Source of the DNA: Deferribacteraceae bacterium V6Fe1
GTDB taxonomy: Bacteria; Chrysiogenota; Deferribacteres; Deferribacterales; Deferrivibrionaceae
NCBI GenBank assembly: GCA_022813675.1
Contig: CP063375.1
Span: 62,001-126,000, forward strand
Length of the DNA: 64,000 nucleotides
Reading direction: 5' to 3'
Numbering within the stretch: position 1 is the stretch's first letter; each line of letters opens with the position of its first letter. The position numbers and the translations under genes were made by a program. Below the pieces are notes generated by a model that worked only from the letters and a program-made list of their open reading frames with translations, was not told the origin of the DNA and ran no database searches. Below, piece after piece: positions 1-8,813 of this stretch.

Positions 1-1
1 A

Positions 2-616
2 AATATCGGCCTTATGAAAGCGGTTGAAAAGTTTGAGTATCAGAGAGGTTATAAATTTTCCACATATGCTACATGGTGGATAAGACAAGCTATCACAAGG
101 GCTATAGCAGATCAAGCAAGGACTATCAGAATACCGGTTCATATGATTGAAACCATCAATAAAATGCTTAAAATACAAAGACAGCTTCATATCGAGACAG
201 GTAGAGAACCAACCCCTGAAGAGATTGCAGAAAAGATGGAGATACCGGTTGATAAGGTTAAAAAAGTTTTAAAAATTGCTAAAGAACCTGTATCCCTTGA
301 AACCCCTATTGGTGAAGATGAAGATAGTAATCTTGGGGACTTTATTGAAGACAAAAAAGCAAAAAATCCTCTTGATGAAGTTACATACTTGAAACTAAAA
401 GAAAATACAAAACATATATTAGACACTCTGTCGCCAAGAGAAGCAAGTGTATTAAGGCTTAGATTTGGTATAGACTGCCCGTCTGACCACACTCTTGAAG
501 AGGTAGGAAAAAGATTTAACGTAACAAGGGAAAGGATAAGACAGATTGAGGCAAAGGCTCTTAGAAAGCTTAGACACCCTACAAGAAGCAGAATATTAAA
601 GACTTTCTTTGAGTAG
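2..616 (+). CDS. rpoD: RNA polymerase primary sigma factor, C-terminal part (partial at window start)
   Basis: This is the promoter-recognition half of the housekeeping sigma-70 factor. The reading frame is open to the left edge, where residues N-I-G-L precede the first methionine at 14, so the start lies outside the window. Region 2.3/2.4 is visible as [15 protein letters not shown] followed by the RTIRIPVHM stretch. Region 3 follows, and region 4.2 carries the helix-turn-helix [20 protein letters not shown], which contacts the -35 element. The ending with a short tail after KALRKLRHP is normal for RpoD. The next gene downstream is a tRNA with its own promoter. No clear hairpin terminator is seen in 617-669. 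Confidence 0.97.
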   Translation, partial: NIGLMKAVEKFEYQRGYKFSTYATWWIRQAITRAIADQARTIRIPVHMIETINKMLKIQRQLHIETGREPTPEEIAEKMEIPVDKVKKVLKIAKEPVSLETPIGEDEDSNLGDFIEDKKAKNPLDEVTYLKLKENTKHILDTLSPREASVLRLRFGIDCPSDHTLEEVGKRFNVTRERIRQIEAKALRKLRHPTRSRILKTFFE

Positions 617-669
617 AGTAAGTTTTTGTAATTTGGTTTAAAAAATGTTATAATTTAGAGAAAAATTAG

Positions 670-700
670 TTGACAATTATAAAAAAAATATTAATATAAC
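670..700 (+). promoter_or_regulatory. Sigma-70 promoter for the tRNA gene
   Basis: A perfect -35 box TTGACA lies at 670-675. A -10 candidate follows, either TAATAT at 692-697 (16-bp spacer) or TATAAC at 695-700 (19-bp spacer). The tRNA begins at 717, so a start site a few bases downstream of the -10 would give a short leader. The call rests on box quality and position only. Confidence 0.65.
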
Positions 701-716
701 ACTCCGTTTTTCGGAA

Positions 717-790
717 GGGCCAATAGCTCAGTTGGCTAGAGCCACCGGCTCATAACCGGTAGGTCCCAGGTTCGATTCCTGGTTGGCCCA
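717..790 (+). tRNA. tRNA-Met (anticodon CAT), probably elongator
   Basis: The sequence folds as a full cloverleaf. The acceptor stem pairs GGGCCAA (717-723) with TTGGCCC (783-789), with A790 as discriminator. The D stem is GCTC/GAGC, the anticodon stem is ACCGG/CCGGT around loop CTCATAA, and the T arm contains GGTTCGATTCC. The first acceptor pair is G-C, which argues against an initiator tRNA, whose 1-72 pair is mismatched. A CAT anticodon can also belong to tRNA-Ile2 after lysidine modification, and sequence alone does not fully separate these. The CCA end is not encoded. Confidence 0.95.
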
Positions 791-795
791 TTTTT

Positions 796-823
796 TGAGT
801 CACAATTAAAGTCGACTCATTTT
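796..823 (+). terminator. Possible weak hairpin terminator after the tRNA
   Basis: A 6-bp stem TGAGTC (796-801) / GACTCA (814-819) with a 12-base loop is followed by four T residues. The stem is short and the next gene starts at 832, so it may only attenuate transcription. Confidence 0.35.
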
Positions 824-831
824 GGATTGAT

Positions 832-1935
832 ATGTCAGTTGATATTATAAATATATTAAATTTCTTTGAAAAAAGTTTCTCGGATATTACAAGACAGTAT
901 GAATGGGATAACAGTAATCGACAGATTATTGTTGATTACGGCAAGGTCAAAAAAGTTGCTTTGGCTTTAGACCCTACTAAACAGGTAATTAAAAAAGCAA
1001 TAGATAAGGGGTGTGAGTTGCTTATAACTCATCACCCCCTTTTTTTTGGCAAAATCAACTCGATAACAAAAGGTAACTTACTTTCCGACAAAATAATTGT
1101 TGCCATTCAAAACAAGCTTAATATAGCCTCATACCATACAAACCTCGACTTGGCTGATTTCAGTCTAAACGATTATCTTGCAGAAAAACTGGATGCACAA
1201 GTGATAGATGGGTTTATAAAAGAAGGGAGTGAAAAATATTATAAATTTGTCGTTTATACTCCTGTAGGCTACGAAAATAGAATAATCGAAGCATTTGACT
1301 TATCAGGCGCAGGGCATATTGGGAATTATAAAAAATGTACATTTTCAACAATCGGCACTGGGACATTTGAGCCGGGTGATAATACAAAGCCTTTTATAGG
1401 GGAGCACGGTGTTTTTGAAGAGGTAAAGGAAGCACGAATTGAGACAATAGTCCCTGAAAAAAACTTAAGCAGACTTGTCAAAAACGTTATCAATGCCCAC
1501 CCTTACGAAGAAGTTGCATATGATATTTATCCTATAGAAATCAGTAAAACTTACAGCCTTGGAAGGGTATGCAAACTCAGCAATAAAACTGATTTGAAGA
1601 GCTTTATCGGTCATATTTCTCAAAAATTGGACTGTGAAATTAAATACAATTTTTTTGACGACAACTTAATTTTTGACGAATTTGCCGTAGTGACAGGTAG
1701 CGGAGCATCACTTTGGAAACATTGCAAACAAAAAGGTATAAAGGTATTTTTGACAGGAGATTTAAAGCACCATGATGCACTCGACGCAAAGGAGGAAGGG
1801 GTTGTAATACTTGATGCAGGGCACTATTCTACTGAAAAAATATTTATGGAATACATACAAAAGGTATTAGAAACGAAATTTGGAATAGAAGTTATAATAA
1901 TCGATGAAGAAGAAAGCATAAAAATTTGGAGGTAG
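832..1935 (+). CDS. Nif3-like dinuclear metal-centre protein (YqfO type)
   Basis: At 367 aa this is the long bacterial form of the Nif3/YbgI/YqfO family, with a PII-like domain inserted between the two halves of the Nif3 fold. The metal-binding residues expected for the family are visible: His67 and His68 in THHPLFF, Asp106 in HTNLD, and His331 and Glu335 in GHYSTE. The family binds two metal ions and forms toroidal hexamers. It is often annotated as GTP cyclohydrolase 1 type 2, but a physiological role is not settled, so no reaction is claimed here. It is followed at once by the zinc-ribbon gene, a pairing common in other bacteria, and probably forms an operon with it and RNase HI. No strong ribosome site precedes the ATG. 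Confidence 0.9.
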   Translation: MSVDIINILNFFEKSFSDITRQYEWDNSNRQIIVDYGKVKKVALALDPTKQVIKKAIDKGCELLITHHPLFFGKINSITKGNLLSDKIIVAIQNKLNIASYHTNLDLADFSLNDYLAEKLDAQVIDGFIKEGSEKYYKFVVYTPVGYENRIIEAFDLSGAGHIGNYKKCTFSTIGTGTFEPGDNTKPFIGEHGVFEEVKEARIETIVPEKNLSRLVKNVINAHPYEEVAYDIYPIEISKTYSLGRVCKLSNKTDLKSFIGHISQKLDCEIKYNFFDDNLIFDEFAVVTGSGASLWKHCKQKGIKVFLTGDLKHHDALDAKEEGVVILDAGHYSTEKIFMEYIQKVLETKFGIEVIIIDEEESIKIWR

Positions 1936-1937
1936 GT

Positions 1938-2651
1938 ATGCTACAAGAGCTTGAAAATTTAAGAATTTTACAAAAGATTGACAATCAAATCAATGATATA
2001 GAGGTATTTTTATCCGTTGTCCCTAAATCTATCCTTGATTTGCAACAAGCATTTGAAGAAAAAAACAGTAAGTTTGAAGAGATCAACAATCAGATGGTTT
2101 CTACAAAAGAGGAAAAATTGATATCAGAAAAGGAGTACGAAGAGAAAAAGAGTCTTCTCTCAAACGCTCAAAAAAAGCTCTCAACCGTAAAAAATAACAA
2201 GGAATATGAAGCTGTATTAAAAGAGCTTGATACCCTTAAAAAAGAGATAAACAATCTTGAGTATAAAGTATTGGAATTATCTGATAACCTTGAAAAATAT
2301 ACAAAAGAAACAGAAGAGCTAAAAGTAGAGGTATCCAAAATAGAAGAAGAGCTTAATAAACTAAAAACTGAAAAAGACGAAGCAAACAAAGACAAAATCA
2401 ATGAGCTGAGCAAACTCAAAGAAGAAAGGGATGAAGCGGCAGGAAAAATAAAGAAGCAACTTTTGTCAAAATATGAAACTATCAGAAAAGTAAGAAATAA
2501 CCTTGCAATCGTCCGTGTAGAAAATGAAACATGCACAGGATGTTACATGAAAGTACCACCTCAACTTTTTGTTGAAGTAAAGAAAAATACAAATATTCAA
2601 CAGTGTCCTAACTGTCAAAGATTTTTATATTATATTGAAGAAAGCGAATAA
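1938..2651 (+). CDS. Coiled-coil protein with C-terminal C4 zinc ribbon (COG1579 type)
   Basis: The protein is about 237 aa. Roughly residues 10-185 form a charged, Lys/Glu-rich coiled coil. A zinc ribbon closes the chain, with CTGC at about 199-202 and CPNC at 223-226 and the family signature MKVPPQ between them. Members are described as putative nucleic-acid-binding proteins, and a specific function is not known. The start is set at ATG 1938 because GGAGG (1928-1932) lies six bases before it; a longer TTG start at 1926 would bury that ribosome site. It sits between the Nif3-like gene and RNase HI with only a few bases between genes. Confidence 0.85.
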   Translation: MLQELENLRILQKIDNQINDIEVFLSVVPKSILDLQQAFEEKNSKFEEINNQMVSTKEEKLISEKEYEEKKSLLSNAQKKLSTVKNNKEYEAVLKELDTLKKEINNLEYKVLELSDNLEKYTKETEELKVEVSKIEEELNKLKTEKDEANKDKINELSKLKEERDEAAGKIKKQLLSKYETIRKVRNNLAIVRVENETCTGCYMKVPPQLFVEVKKNTNIQQCPNCQRFLYYIEESE

Positions 2652-2653
2652 TA

Positions 2654-3052
2654 GTGAAGTACAAAATTTTTTCTGACGGCGCATCAAGTGGCAACCCTGG
2701 GCCTGCGGGGTGCGGATACGTTATTTATGACGAAAATGGCAATATAGTTGTTGATGAATCAAGACCGCTTGGTATAGCCACGAATAATGTAGCCGAATAT
2801 TCAGGACTTTTATACGCTCTTCAAAAGGTATTGACATTTAACCCCGAATCTATTGAAATTTACCTTGACTCTGAGCTCATTGTTAAACAAATTAAAGGGG
2901 AATATAAAGTTAAAAACCTTGTACTAAAAGAGTATTACGATAAGGTAAATCATTTGCTAAAAAACCTGAAATATGAAATAAAACATATCCCAAGGGAAAT
3001 GAACAAGTATGCTGACAAACTTGCTAAAAATGCTTGCGAGGTAAGTATTTAA
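2654..3052 (+). CDS. rnhA: Ribonuclease HI family protein
   Basis: This 132-aa protein cleaves the RNA strand of RNA-DNA hybrids, acting in primer removal and R-loop clearance. All four acidic metal-binding residues of the fold are present: Asp8 in FSDGASSGNPG, Glu48 in NNVAEY, Asp72 in YLDSEL, and Asp121 in KYADKLAKNA. It lacks the N-terminal hybrid-binding domain and the long basic protrusion of the E. coli enzyme, so it resembles the short archaeal/Bacillus-like group. It starts with GTG three bases after the preceding stop codon, and the next gene starts immediately after its own stop. This indicates a tight operon. Confidence 0.9.
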   Translation: MKYKIFSDGASSGNPGPAGCGYVIYDENGNIVVDESRPLGIATNNVAEYSGLLYALQKVLTFNPESIEIYLDSELIVKQIKGEYKVKNLVLKEYYDKVNHLLKNLKYEIKHIPREMNKYADKLAKNACEVSI

Positions 3053-4333
3053 ATGATTCCCATTTTACTCTTGTCAAACAATATTGACGAGATAAAGACA
3101 GTTTCAAAGATATGTCAAAATAATGAGTTAATGTTTATCTTTGTTGATAATGAAGAACAATTTAGAAATATACTCTTAAATGAAAAAATTATAGTTTCTA
3201 TAGTCAGCTCTTCATTAAGTAAAGACCCTAAAAAATTAATTGAAGACTTGAGAGAATCAGGTTGTAACACTTCATTTATATACATTGGAGACAAATCATT
3301 TGAAAAAGCAAGACTGCTTTTGAAGGCCGGATATTATGATTATTTATCTCACGATTATGAAGAATATGAGCTTGAAAGCTCTATAAATGAGGCAGTGGAA
3401 AATGTATTCGCTTTTGAAAAGATTAAAAGTCTCAGTGAAAATCTTGAGCAAACCAACAAAGATTTGCTAAAAAAAACCGAAGAGCTTGAAAACGAAAAGA
3501 AAAATCTTGGACTACATATCGAAACATTAAACAAAATACAGCAGTTTGTTAAAGAAATCAGTATAAATAAAGACATTAATCAAATAGTTTCAATAACACT
3601 AAAATATCTAAACGAAAAATTCGGTGACAGAATAATATTTTTTACTCTAATTGAAGATTTCACTGAAACCATTGCCGGCACTTGTAATATTAGTAAAAGT
3701 GTGGTGGAAAATATTACATTCGACTTAAAAGACTTAAAGGCTTCACCATGGGCAACCATTATTTTAGAGCAAAAGTCAAACATTTATATTGAATCGCCTC
3801 TTGAGGATGAATGGTATAGAGAATCTAAAATAATCCCATTTTTTCCTTACGGGTTTGCGAAGTACCCACTTATTTCAAGAGGTAAGGTTTTTGGCACAAT
3901 TACAATTGCATTAAAAGCCGGAGATAAAAGAGAATTGGAGAAAGATGAGACATTCATTTTTTTCCTTTCGGAGCATGCTGCCATAGCAATTGATAACCTT
4001 AAATTGCATAAAGAGCTCCTTGATACCATTGACAATCTTCAAAAGACCCAAGAGCAGCTTATAGAGCAAGAAAAAATTACCACGCTGGGTAAATTTGCCG
4101 TCAGTGTAAATCATGAGATAAACAATCCTCTTTGCTCAATATCGCTAAATATTGAAATATTGAAAAGAAGTTTTTGCGATTTAAATAATGAACAAGTCAA
4201 AAAAATCTTTGAAGCGATAGAAAAAAATATAGACAAGATAAGTAGCATTACAAATAAGATTAATAATATGAAAAAAATTGTCACCAAAGAGTATCTCCCC
4301 GGCATAGAAATGTTGGATTTTGACAACAATTAA
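3053..4333 (+). CDS. Histidine-kinase-like protein without an ATPase domain
   Basis: The protein is 426 aa. The N-terminus (about 1-120) resembles a receiver fold, but the usual phosphoacceptor aspartate segment reads IVSIVSSSLS, so it is probably a pseudo-receiver. A coiled coil (about 125-165) leads into a GAF-like sensor domain (about 170-310). A HisKA dimerisation helix follows with the phosphoacceptor His at about 354 in VNHEINNPL. The chain stops about 73 residues later, with no N, G1, F or G2 boxes of the catalytic ATPase. There is no sign that the missing domain lies downstream, because the next gene is unrelated. It may act as a phosphotransfer or docking partner for another kinase, but its partners are unknown. 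Confidence 0.8.
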   Translation: MIPILLLSNNIDEIKTVSKICQNNELMFIFVDNEEQFRNILLNEKIIVSIVSSSLSKDPKKLIEDLRESGCNTSFIYIGDKSFEKARLLLKAGYYDYLSHDYEEYELESSINEAVENVFAFEKIKSLSENLEQTNKDLLKKTEELENEKKNLGLHIETLNKIQQFVKEISINKDINQIVSITLKYLNEKFGDRIIFFTLIEDFTETIAGTCNISKSVVENITFDLKDLKASPWATIILEQKSNIYIESPLEDEWYRESKIIPFFPYGFAKYPLISRGKVFGTITIALKAGDKRELEKDETFIFFLSEHAAIAIDNLKLHKELLDTIDNLQKTQEQLIEQEKITTLGKFAVSVNHEINNPLCSISLNIEILKRSFCDLNNEQVKKIFEAIEKNIDKISSITNKINNMKKIVTKEYLPGIEMLDFDNN

Positions 4334-4368
4334 CTAAATTTTTTAATTTTTCTGCCGAAAGGATAATT

Positions 4369-7107
4369 ATGAAAAAACTTTTACTTATACTTATATTGCT
4401 TGTTATATTACTAAGCTGTTCAGATAAAAAAGAGATTGCAAAGGACAACGTTTCCGAGCAAAAAAATATAGAATCAATCGTAATAGCAAAGACTCCCACT
4501 CTATCCAAAGGGAATGAATTATTTTTAAACGGCAAATATGATGAAGCCATTAAATACTTTGAACAAGGTTTACAAGAAAATAAGGCTGCCGCATTTTATA
4601 ACATGGGGGTCAGTTTTTTTCTTCTTGAAAACTATGAAGAGAGTAAGAAATATTTTCAGATGGCCTATGATTTGGATAACACCTTCAAAGAGGCATATAT
4701 CAATTTGGCAGCTTCCCTCATTCAACTGGAAAAGCTGGATGAGGCTGAAAAAATAATCAAAGAGCTTGAAAATGATACTGATTCCACAAAGCTTTTGATA
4801 AATGCAGCAAATATTTATCTAAAAACCGGTAATACCGCAAAAGCTTATTATTATCTTGATAAGGCTTCCAAAGTCGCTTCTGACACACAATTTTACAAAA
4901 GCTCTTACGGCGCATACCTGTTAAGCATAGGGGAATATTCAAAAAGCATACAAACAATTGAAGGTATAAAAAACAAAGGATATACTGATTATTTTAATCT
5001 TGCACTAAACTACTACAACTTGGATGACCACAACAAATCGATACTCAATGCCAAAAATGCACTGGAAATAAAAAATACGGTTGAAGCTTATGATATCCTT
5101 GCGAAAAATTTTGAAGCTATAAACGACTATATATTGGCCGCCGAAACATATCGAAACCTTTTAAAACTTACTGATGATATCGGTTATAAACATAAATATG
5201 CCCACGCACTATACAAAGGGGGAGATTACAACAGGGCAATAGGTATTTTAAATGCAATTATCAAAGATTATCCTACTGACAAAGCTTCTTATCTGCTTAA
5301 ATATAAAATCTACGACGAATTGGGAGACACCGAAAACAGCACCAAAACTATAAGTGATGCTTTCAAAAATATAAAAGATAACGAAGTAACTTACAAATAC
5401 GTATGGCATTACCTTGTAAGACTTGAAAAAATAGACTTTGCAAAAAAAATCATTTTTAATAACAATTTTGACAATAACCTTAAAAATCTTCTTATGGGTC
5501 TATATTACTTGAAAATCAACAACCTAAATAACGCCAAAACATATTTGGATAAAGTAAATAACATTAAAACAAAGGATTACTACCATCTTCTTACCTACTA
5601 TTATATGAAATCAAAAAATTACGAAATGGCACTTAATACTTTGACAAATATGGATGAAGACACACCTGAAAAATTATGGTACGAATTTATTGCCAATTGG
5701 AATATGAAAAATCAATCTAAAGTAATTGGTTTATCTGAAAAATTCCTTGATAACTTAAGAATATTCAAGAAAAAACCAAAAGTTTCCATTACAATCTCTC
5801 CGGTGTTAAACGATTTTGACCTCTCTTTTCCGTTTAATGGCTCATTTGAAGATATTTTAAGATTATCTCTTACACCGATTATTATAAATCCTGATGAGAT
5901 GCTTGACTTTATCGCCTTGGGATATAAACTTCTTCAAGAGAAAGAAAGTAAAAAGGCACTTGAAGAGCTTAAAAAATCTGTCAAGTTTGCAACTGCTATT
6001 GACGAAAACAATAAAGGTTTTAAAGCTTTTATAGATTACGATTTTTTAAGTGCCTTAAAACATTTTAAAAATGCAGAGGGAAATTTAAAAAACAACTCAA
6101 TCATACTTTACAATATAGGTCTTACTTATCTTAATTTAGGTGAAAAGCAACTTGCCTTTGACTATTTTGATAGAGCTACAATATTTAACAGATTTACTTT
6201 ACAGGCTTATCTTGGCAAAGCTATTTTATTAAAGATTGACGGGGATATTACCAGAAGCTCAAACCAATACGGCTTGCTGTTGACAAACTACGATATAATG
6301 CTTGCTAATGCGGAAAAACTTTTGCCTTATTTTGAATTTTCCAAATATTATGCTCAAATCGGACTTGGCAGATACGACATAGTACTTGACGATTTAATCA
6401 CTGCAGAAAACAAAGTGGAATTTTATAATTACATGATTAACCTAGCCTCTTACTTTAAGAATAAAGATACTAAATATTTAGACAAAATAAAAGGGCTTAA
6501 CACCTTTAGAAACAAAGAGATTTACAGTTTACTTAAGATTTTAAAAACAAACGACTATTCGGTTAAAATTCAATCAAACGATATAAGTTACAATACAATG
6601 CTGGCAAACATACACGCTACATACGGTCAAAAATATAAATTTGCACTTTTAGAAAATGCACCTTCTCTAAAAGAAGAAATCTATAGAAACATACTATTTA
6701 AAGATTATCAAAGTGCATTTAGGCAGCTTCAAGTATTTTCAAGAAAATATTTTAAAAATTTTGACCTTTACAAAACATCTATGTATTACTTTATGGCCAT
6801 AGACGATAAAACAAATGCCGAAGCATCTATGACAGCTTTAGAAAAGCTTGGCAAAAAGGACATATACACGGAATATTACAAAATTCTTTATTTTCTAAAA
6901 TACTTCAACGAAAAACGTTTAATAAAGCAGGTAAATAGCTTTATTGAAAGCTATCCATATGATTTTAGAGGGATAGCTGCCAATGCAATATTGTCTTTTA
7001 GAAATTCAAACTTTAAAAACTTGAGAAATGATATTATAAATATGTCAACCATTGAGCCGGAGTTTTTAAAGAAATTACCAGTGGAGATAGAAATTGAAGA
7101 TTTATAA
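4369..7107 (+). CDS. Large TPR-repeat lipoprotein
   Basis: The 912-aa product starts with a lipoprotein signal, a hydrophobic run ending in the lipobox LLSC with Cys at about residue 17, so it is probably anchored in the outer or inner membrane facing the periplasm. Repeated 34-residue helical pairs of the tetratricopeptide type fill much of the chain, for example around residues 45-115, where the segments NGKYDEAIKYFEQGL and NYEESKKYFQMAYDL are clear. The C-terminal third is more divergent but still helical. TPR lipoproteins commonly scaffold envelope complexes. Nothing in the sequence names the partner. The following membrane-protein gene overlaps its end by 14 bases, suggesting joint translation. 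Confidence 0.8.
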   Translation: MKKLLLILILLVILLSCSDKKEIAKDNVSEQKNIESIVIAKTPTLSKGNELFLNGKYDEAIKYFEQGLQENKAAAFYNMGVSFFLLENYEESKKYFQMAYDLDNTFKEAYINLAASLIQLEKLDEAEKIIKELENDTDSTKLLINAANIYLKTGNTAKAYYYLDKASKVASDTQFYKSSYGAYLLSIGEYSKSIQTIEGIKNKGYTDYFNLALNYYNLDDHNKSILNAKNALEIKNTVEAYDILAKNFEAINDYILAAETYRNLLKLTDDIGYKHKYAHALYKGGDYNRAIGILNAIIKDYPTDKASYLLKYKIYDELGDTENSTKTISDAFKNIKDNEVTYKYVWHYLVRLEKIDFAKKIIFNNNFDNNLKNLLMGLYYLKINNLNNAKTYLDKVNNIKTKDYYHLLTYYYMKSKNYEMALNTLTNMDEDTPEKLWYEFIANWNMKNQSKVIGLSEKFLDNLRIFKKKPKVSITISPVLNDFDLSFPFNGSFEDILRLSLTPIIINPDEMLDFIALGYKLLQEKESKKALEELKKSVKFATAIDENNKGFKAFIDYDFLSALKHFKNAEGNLKNNSIILYNIGLTYLNLGEKQLAFDYFDRATIFNRFTLQAYLGKAILLKIDGDITRSSNQYGLLLTNYDIMLANAEKLLPYFEFSKYYAQIGLGRYDIVLDDLITAENKVEFYNYMINLASYFKNKDTKYLDKIKGLNTFRNKEIYSLLKILKTNDYSVKIQSNDISYNTMLANIHATYGQKYKFALLENAPSLKEEIYRNILFKDYQSAFRQLQVFSRKYFKNFDLYKTSMYYFMAIDDKTNAEASMTALEKLGKKDIYTEYYKILYFLKYFNEKRLIKQVNSFIESYPYDFRGIAANAILSFRNSNFKNLRNDIINMSTIEPEFLKKLPVEIEIEDL

Positions 7108-7609
7108 AATTGATAAAATATACATTTTTTTGCTTGTATCACTTTTAGTTTTGTCATTTTTCTTCGGATATTCACACACTCTGATTGGTGGTAATAATAT
7201 TAAATATTTTATAATTGGATTTCTTATGCTGTTTATCATGTTCAACCTTATAAATCTCTTGGCAAAAGAAGTAGAAATTACAGATGAATTTATTAGTATC
7301 AAATCACTTACCGGCGTTCGTAAACTTAACTTCGAGGAAATTGAAGATATCACCCCGTTAAAACTTAAAGGTCGCTATATCTTTATAATAGCAGATAATG
7401 AGAAGTACGGATTTTTATCCTCAATGTTTGATAATTTTCAAGAAATATTTCAGATTATTAAAGAAAAAGCAAACAGTGAAATACAAGAAAAGTTGTCAAG
7501 CATCACCGAAAAAGATTTTAAATCAAAGAAATTGGTCTTTGTAATATTTATGCTGACGGCAAATATTTTTTTACTGTTGGCTTCAATTTATAACCTTTTT
7601 ACTCATTAG
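7094..7609 (+). CDS. Membrane protein with PH-like segment, function unknown
   Basis: This 171-aa protein has two N-terminal transmembrane helices (about 8-28 and 36-56), a soluble central stretch resembling a bacterial PH-like domain (about 60-120, EITDEFISIKSLTG), and a C-terminal helix (about 148-168). The TTG start at 7094 is chosen because GGAG (7083-7086) lies seven bases upstream. The gene overlaps the end of the TPR lipoprotein gene, which suggests the two work in the same envelope complex. Its 3' end overlaps the convergent rsmI gene by 11 bases. I do not recognise a characterised family. Confidence 0.7.
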   Translation: MKIYKIDKIYIFLLVSLLVLSFFFGYSHTLIGGNNIKYFIIGFLMLFIMFNLINLLAKEVEITDEFISIKSLTGVRKLNFEEIEDITPLKLKGRYIFIIADNEKYGFLSSMFDNFQEIFQIIKEKANSEIQEKLSSITEKDFKSKKLVFVIFMLTANIFLLLASIYNLFTH

Positions 7610-8417
7610 ATTTACTTAAGAGCGGGTATACCTCATTCCTCTTAAATCCTAATACCTTTAATATTTCCATAATCTGTTTACTGTTAAAATTCGTATTTTT
7701 TAATTTTTTTATCAAATCTTGAACCTCAGGTAACTTTTCAGATTCGTTTTTGTCAAAATTATTATCAATAACTATAACAAACTCCCCTTTCAATGTAATT
7801 TTTTCAATATCTTTAAGTGAGCTTATATAGATTTTTTCTTCAAAAATTTTCGTAAGCTCCCTAACAACACATATTTTTTCAAATTTACCAACCAATAAGC
7901 CAAGTGTCTCGATAATTCTGTGGGGGGATTCATATAAAATTATAGTTGAATTAATATCTTTTAACTTATTTATCTCTTTTGACTTTTCACCCTTTTTGTG
8001 ACTCAAAAAACCTTTAAAATAAAAATTATCAGCGGGAAAGCCTGACTTGATAAGTGCGACAACAGACGCTGTGGCACCTGGAAGCACCTGGAACTCTATC
8101 CCCTCGTCGCATAATCTTCTGACTAACATTGAGCCTGGGTCAGATATGCAAGGCATACCTGCCTCACTTACAACGGCAATATTTTTGCCTTCATAAAAAA
8201 GTTTTAAGACAGTATCAACACTCTTTTTCTCATTATCTTTATGAAAGGACTTGACCTGATTCTTAATACCGTAATGCGTCAACAGCTTAAGTGTTGAGCG
8301 GGTATCTTCGGAAAATATTACATCCGCTTCTTTAAGAACATCAAGCGCTCTTAAAGTTATATCCCCAAGGTTGCCTATAGGGGTTGGGACAAAATATATA
8401 TTACCTTTGTTTTCCAA
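7599..8417 (-). CDS. rsmI: 16S rRNA (cytidine-1402 2'-O)-methyltransferase
   Basis: RsmI methylates the 2'-hydroxyl of C1402 in the decoding centre of 16S rRNA using SAM. The 272-aa protein has the tetrapyrrole-methylase fold. Visible signatures include VPTPIGNLGDITLRAL near the N-terminus, the FSEDTRST segment, the SAM-site stretch SEAGMPCISDPG, and LPGATASVVAL. The C-terminal helical tail typical of RsmI is present. It lies downstream of the DUF2914 gene with an 8-base gap and is convergent with the membrane-protein gene on the other strand. Confidence 0.95.
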   Translation of the reverse strand: MENKGNIYFVPTPIGNLGDITLRALDVLKEADVIFSEDTRSTLKLLTHYGIKNQVKSFHKDNEKKSVDTVLKLFYEGKNIAVVSEAGMPCISDPGSMLVRRLCDEGIEFQVLPGATASVVALIKSGFPADNFYFKGFLSHKKGEKSKEINKLKDINSTIILYESPHRIIETLGLLVGKFEKICVVRELTKIFEEKIYISSLKDIEKITLKGEFVIVIDNNFDKNESEKLPEVQDLIKKLKNTNFNSKQIMEILKVLGFKRNEVYPLLSKSNE

Positions 8418-8424
8418 GCTGCTG

Positions 8425-8802
8425 CTACTTTACGGTAAAGCTTTTTGAACCTATCAATTTCCCATCTTCAGCATAAATCTCAACTTTCCAGTCCCCTTCC
8501 CAGTTAGGAAGAATTCTCTTGGAGCTGTAAGTCCTCCACTTGTTACTGTTTACCTCAAGCGGTACTTCTGCAATTATATTATTGTCATAAAGCCATATAT
8601 GGACAACCTTAGTAGGAAATTTATCTGTCTGAACTTCGGTAAAACAGTAAAGTTTACCAATATTTGCAGAAAAAGTTTCAGATACGCCAACAGGCTCCCT
8701 ATCAACTATATCGGTAGCAATAGCAATTCTGTTTATAGTAGTCTCTGCAAATAAATTTACCGCCGCAATAAGCATTAGTGCTATAAAAATTACTCTCTTC
8801 AT
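8425..8802 (-). CDS. Secreted DUF2914-domain protein
   Basis: This 125-aa protein has a cleavable signal peptide (about residues 1-19, ending NLFA). The rest is one DUF2914 domain, recognised by the REPVG segment, the YCFTEV strand, the HIWLYD turn, the WRTYSSKRI motif and the closing WKVEIY. DUF2914 is a beta-rich domain of unknown function found in exported proteins of many Gram-negatives. It is likely periplasmic. It sits between trxB and rsmI on the same strand with short gaps, which probably reflects co-transcription rather than shared function. Confidence 0.8.
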   Translation of the reverse strand: MKRVIFIALMLIAAVNLFAETTINRIAIATDIVDREPVGVSETFSANIGKLYCFTEVQTDKFPTKVVHIWLYDNNIIAEVPLEVNSNKWRTYSSKRILPNWEGDWKVEIYAEDGKLIGSKSFTVK

Positions 8803-8813
8803 ATATGCCCCCT

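Noticed and set aside
187-492. Long open frame antisense to rpoD
   Set aside because: It is a shadow of conserved sigma-factor codons; the product is low-complexity and Ser/Leu-rich with no family signature.
2168-2536. Antisense frame inside the zinc-ribbon coiled-coil gene
   Set aside because: Its Ser/Leu-rich composition follows from the Lys/Glu-rich coding strand; no ribosome site or motif.
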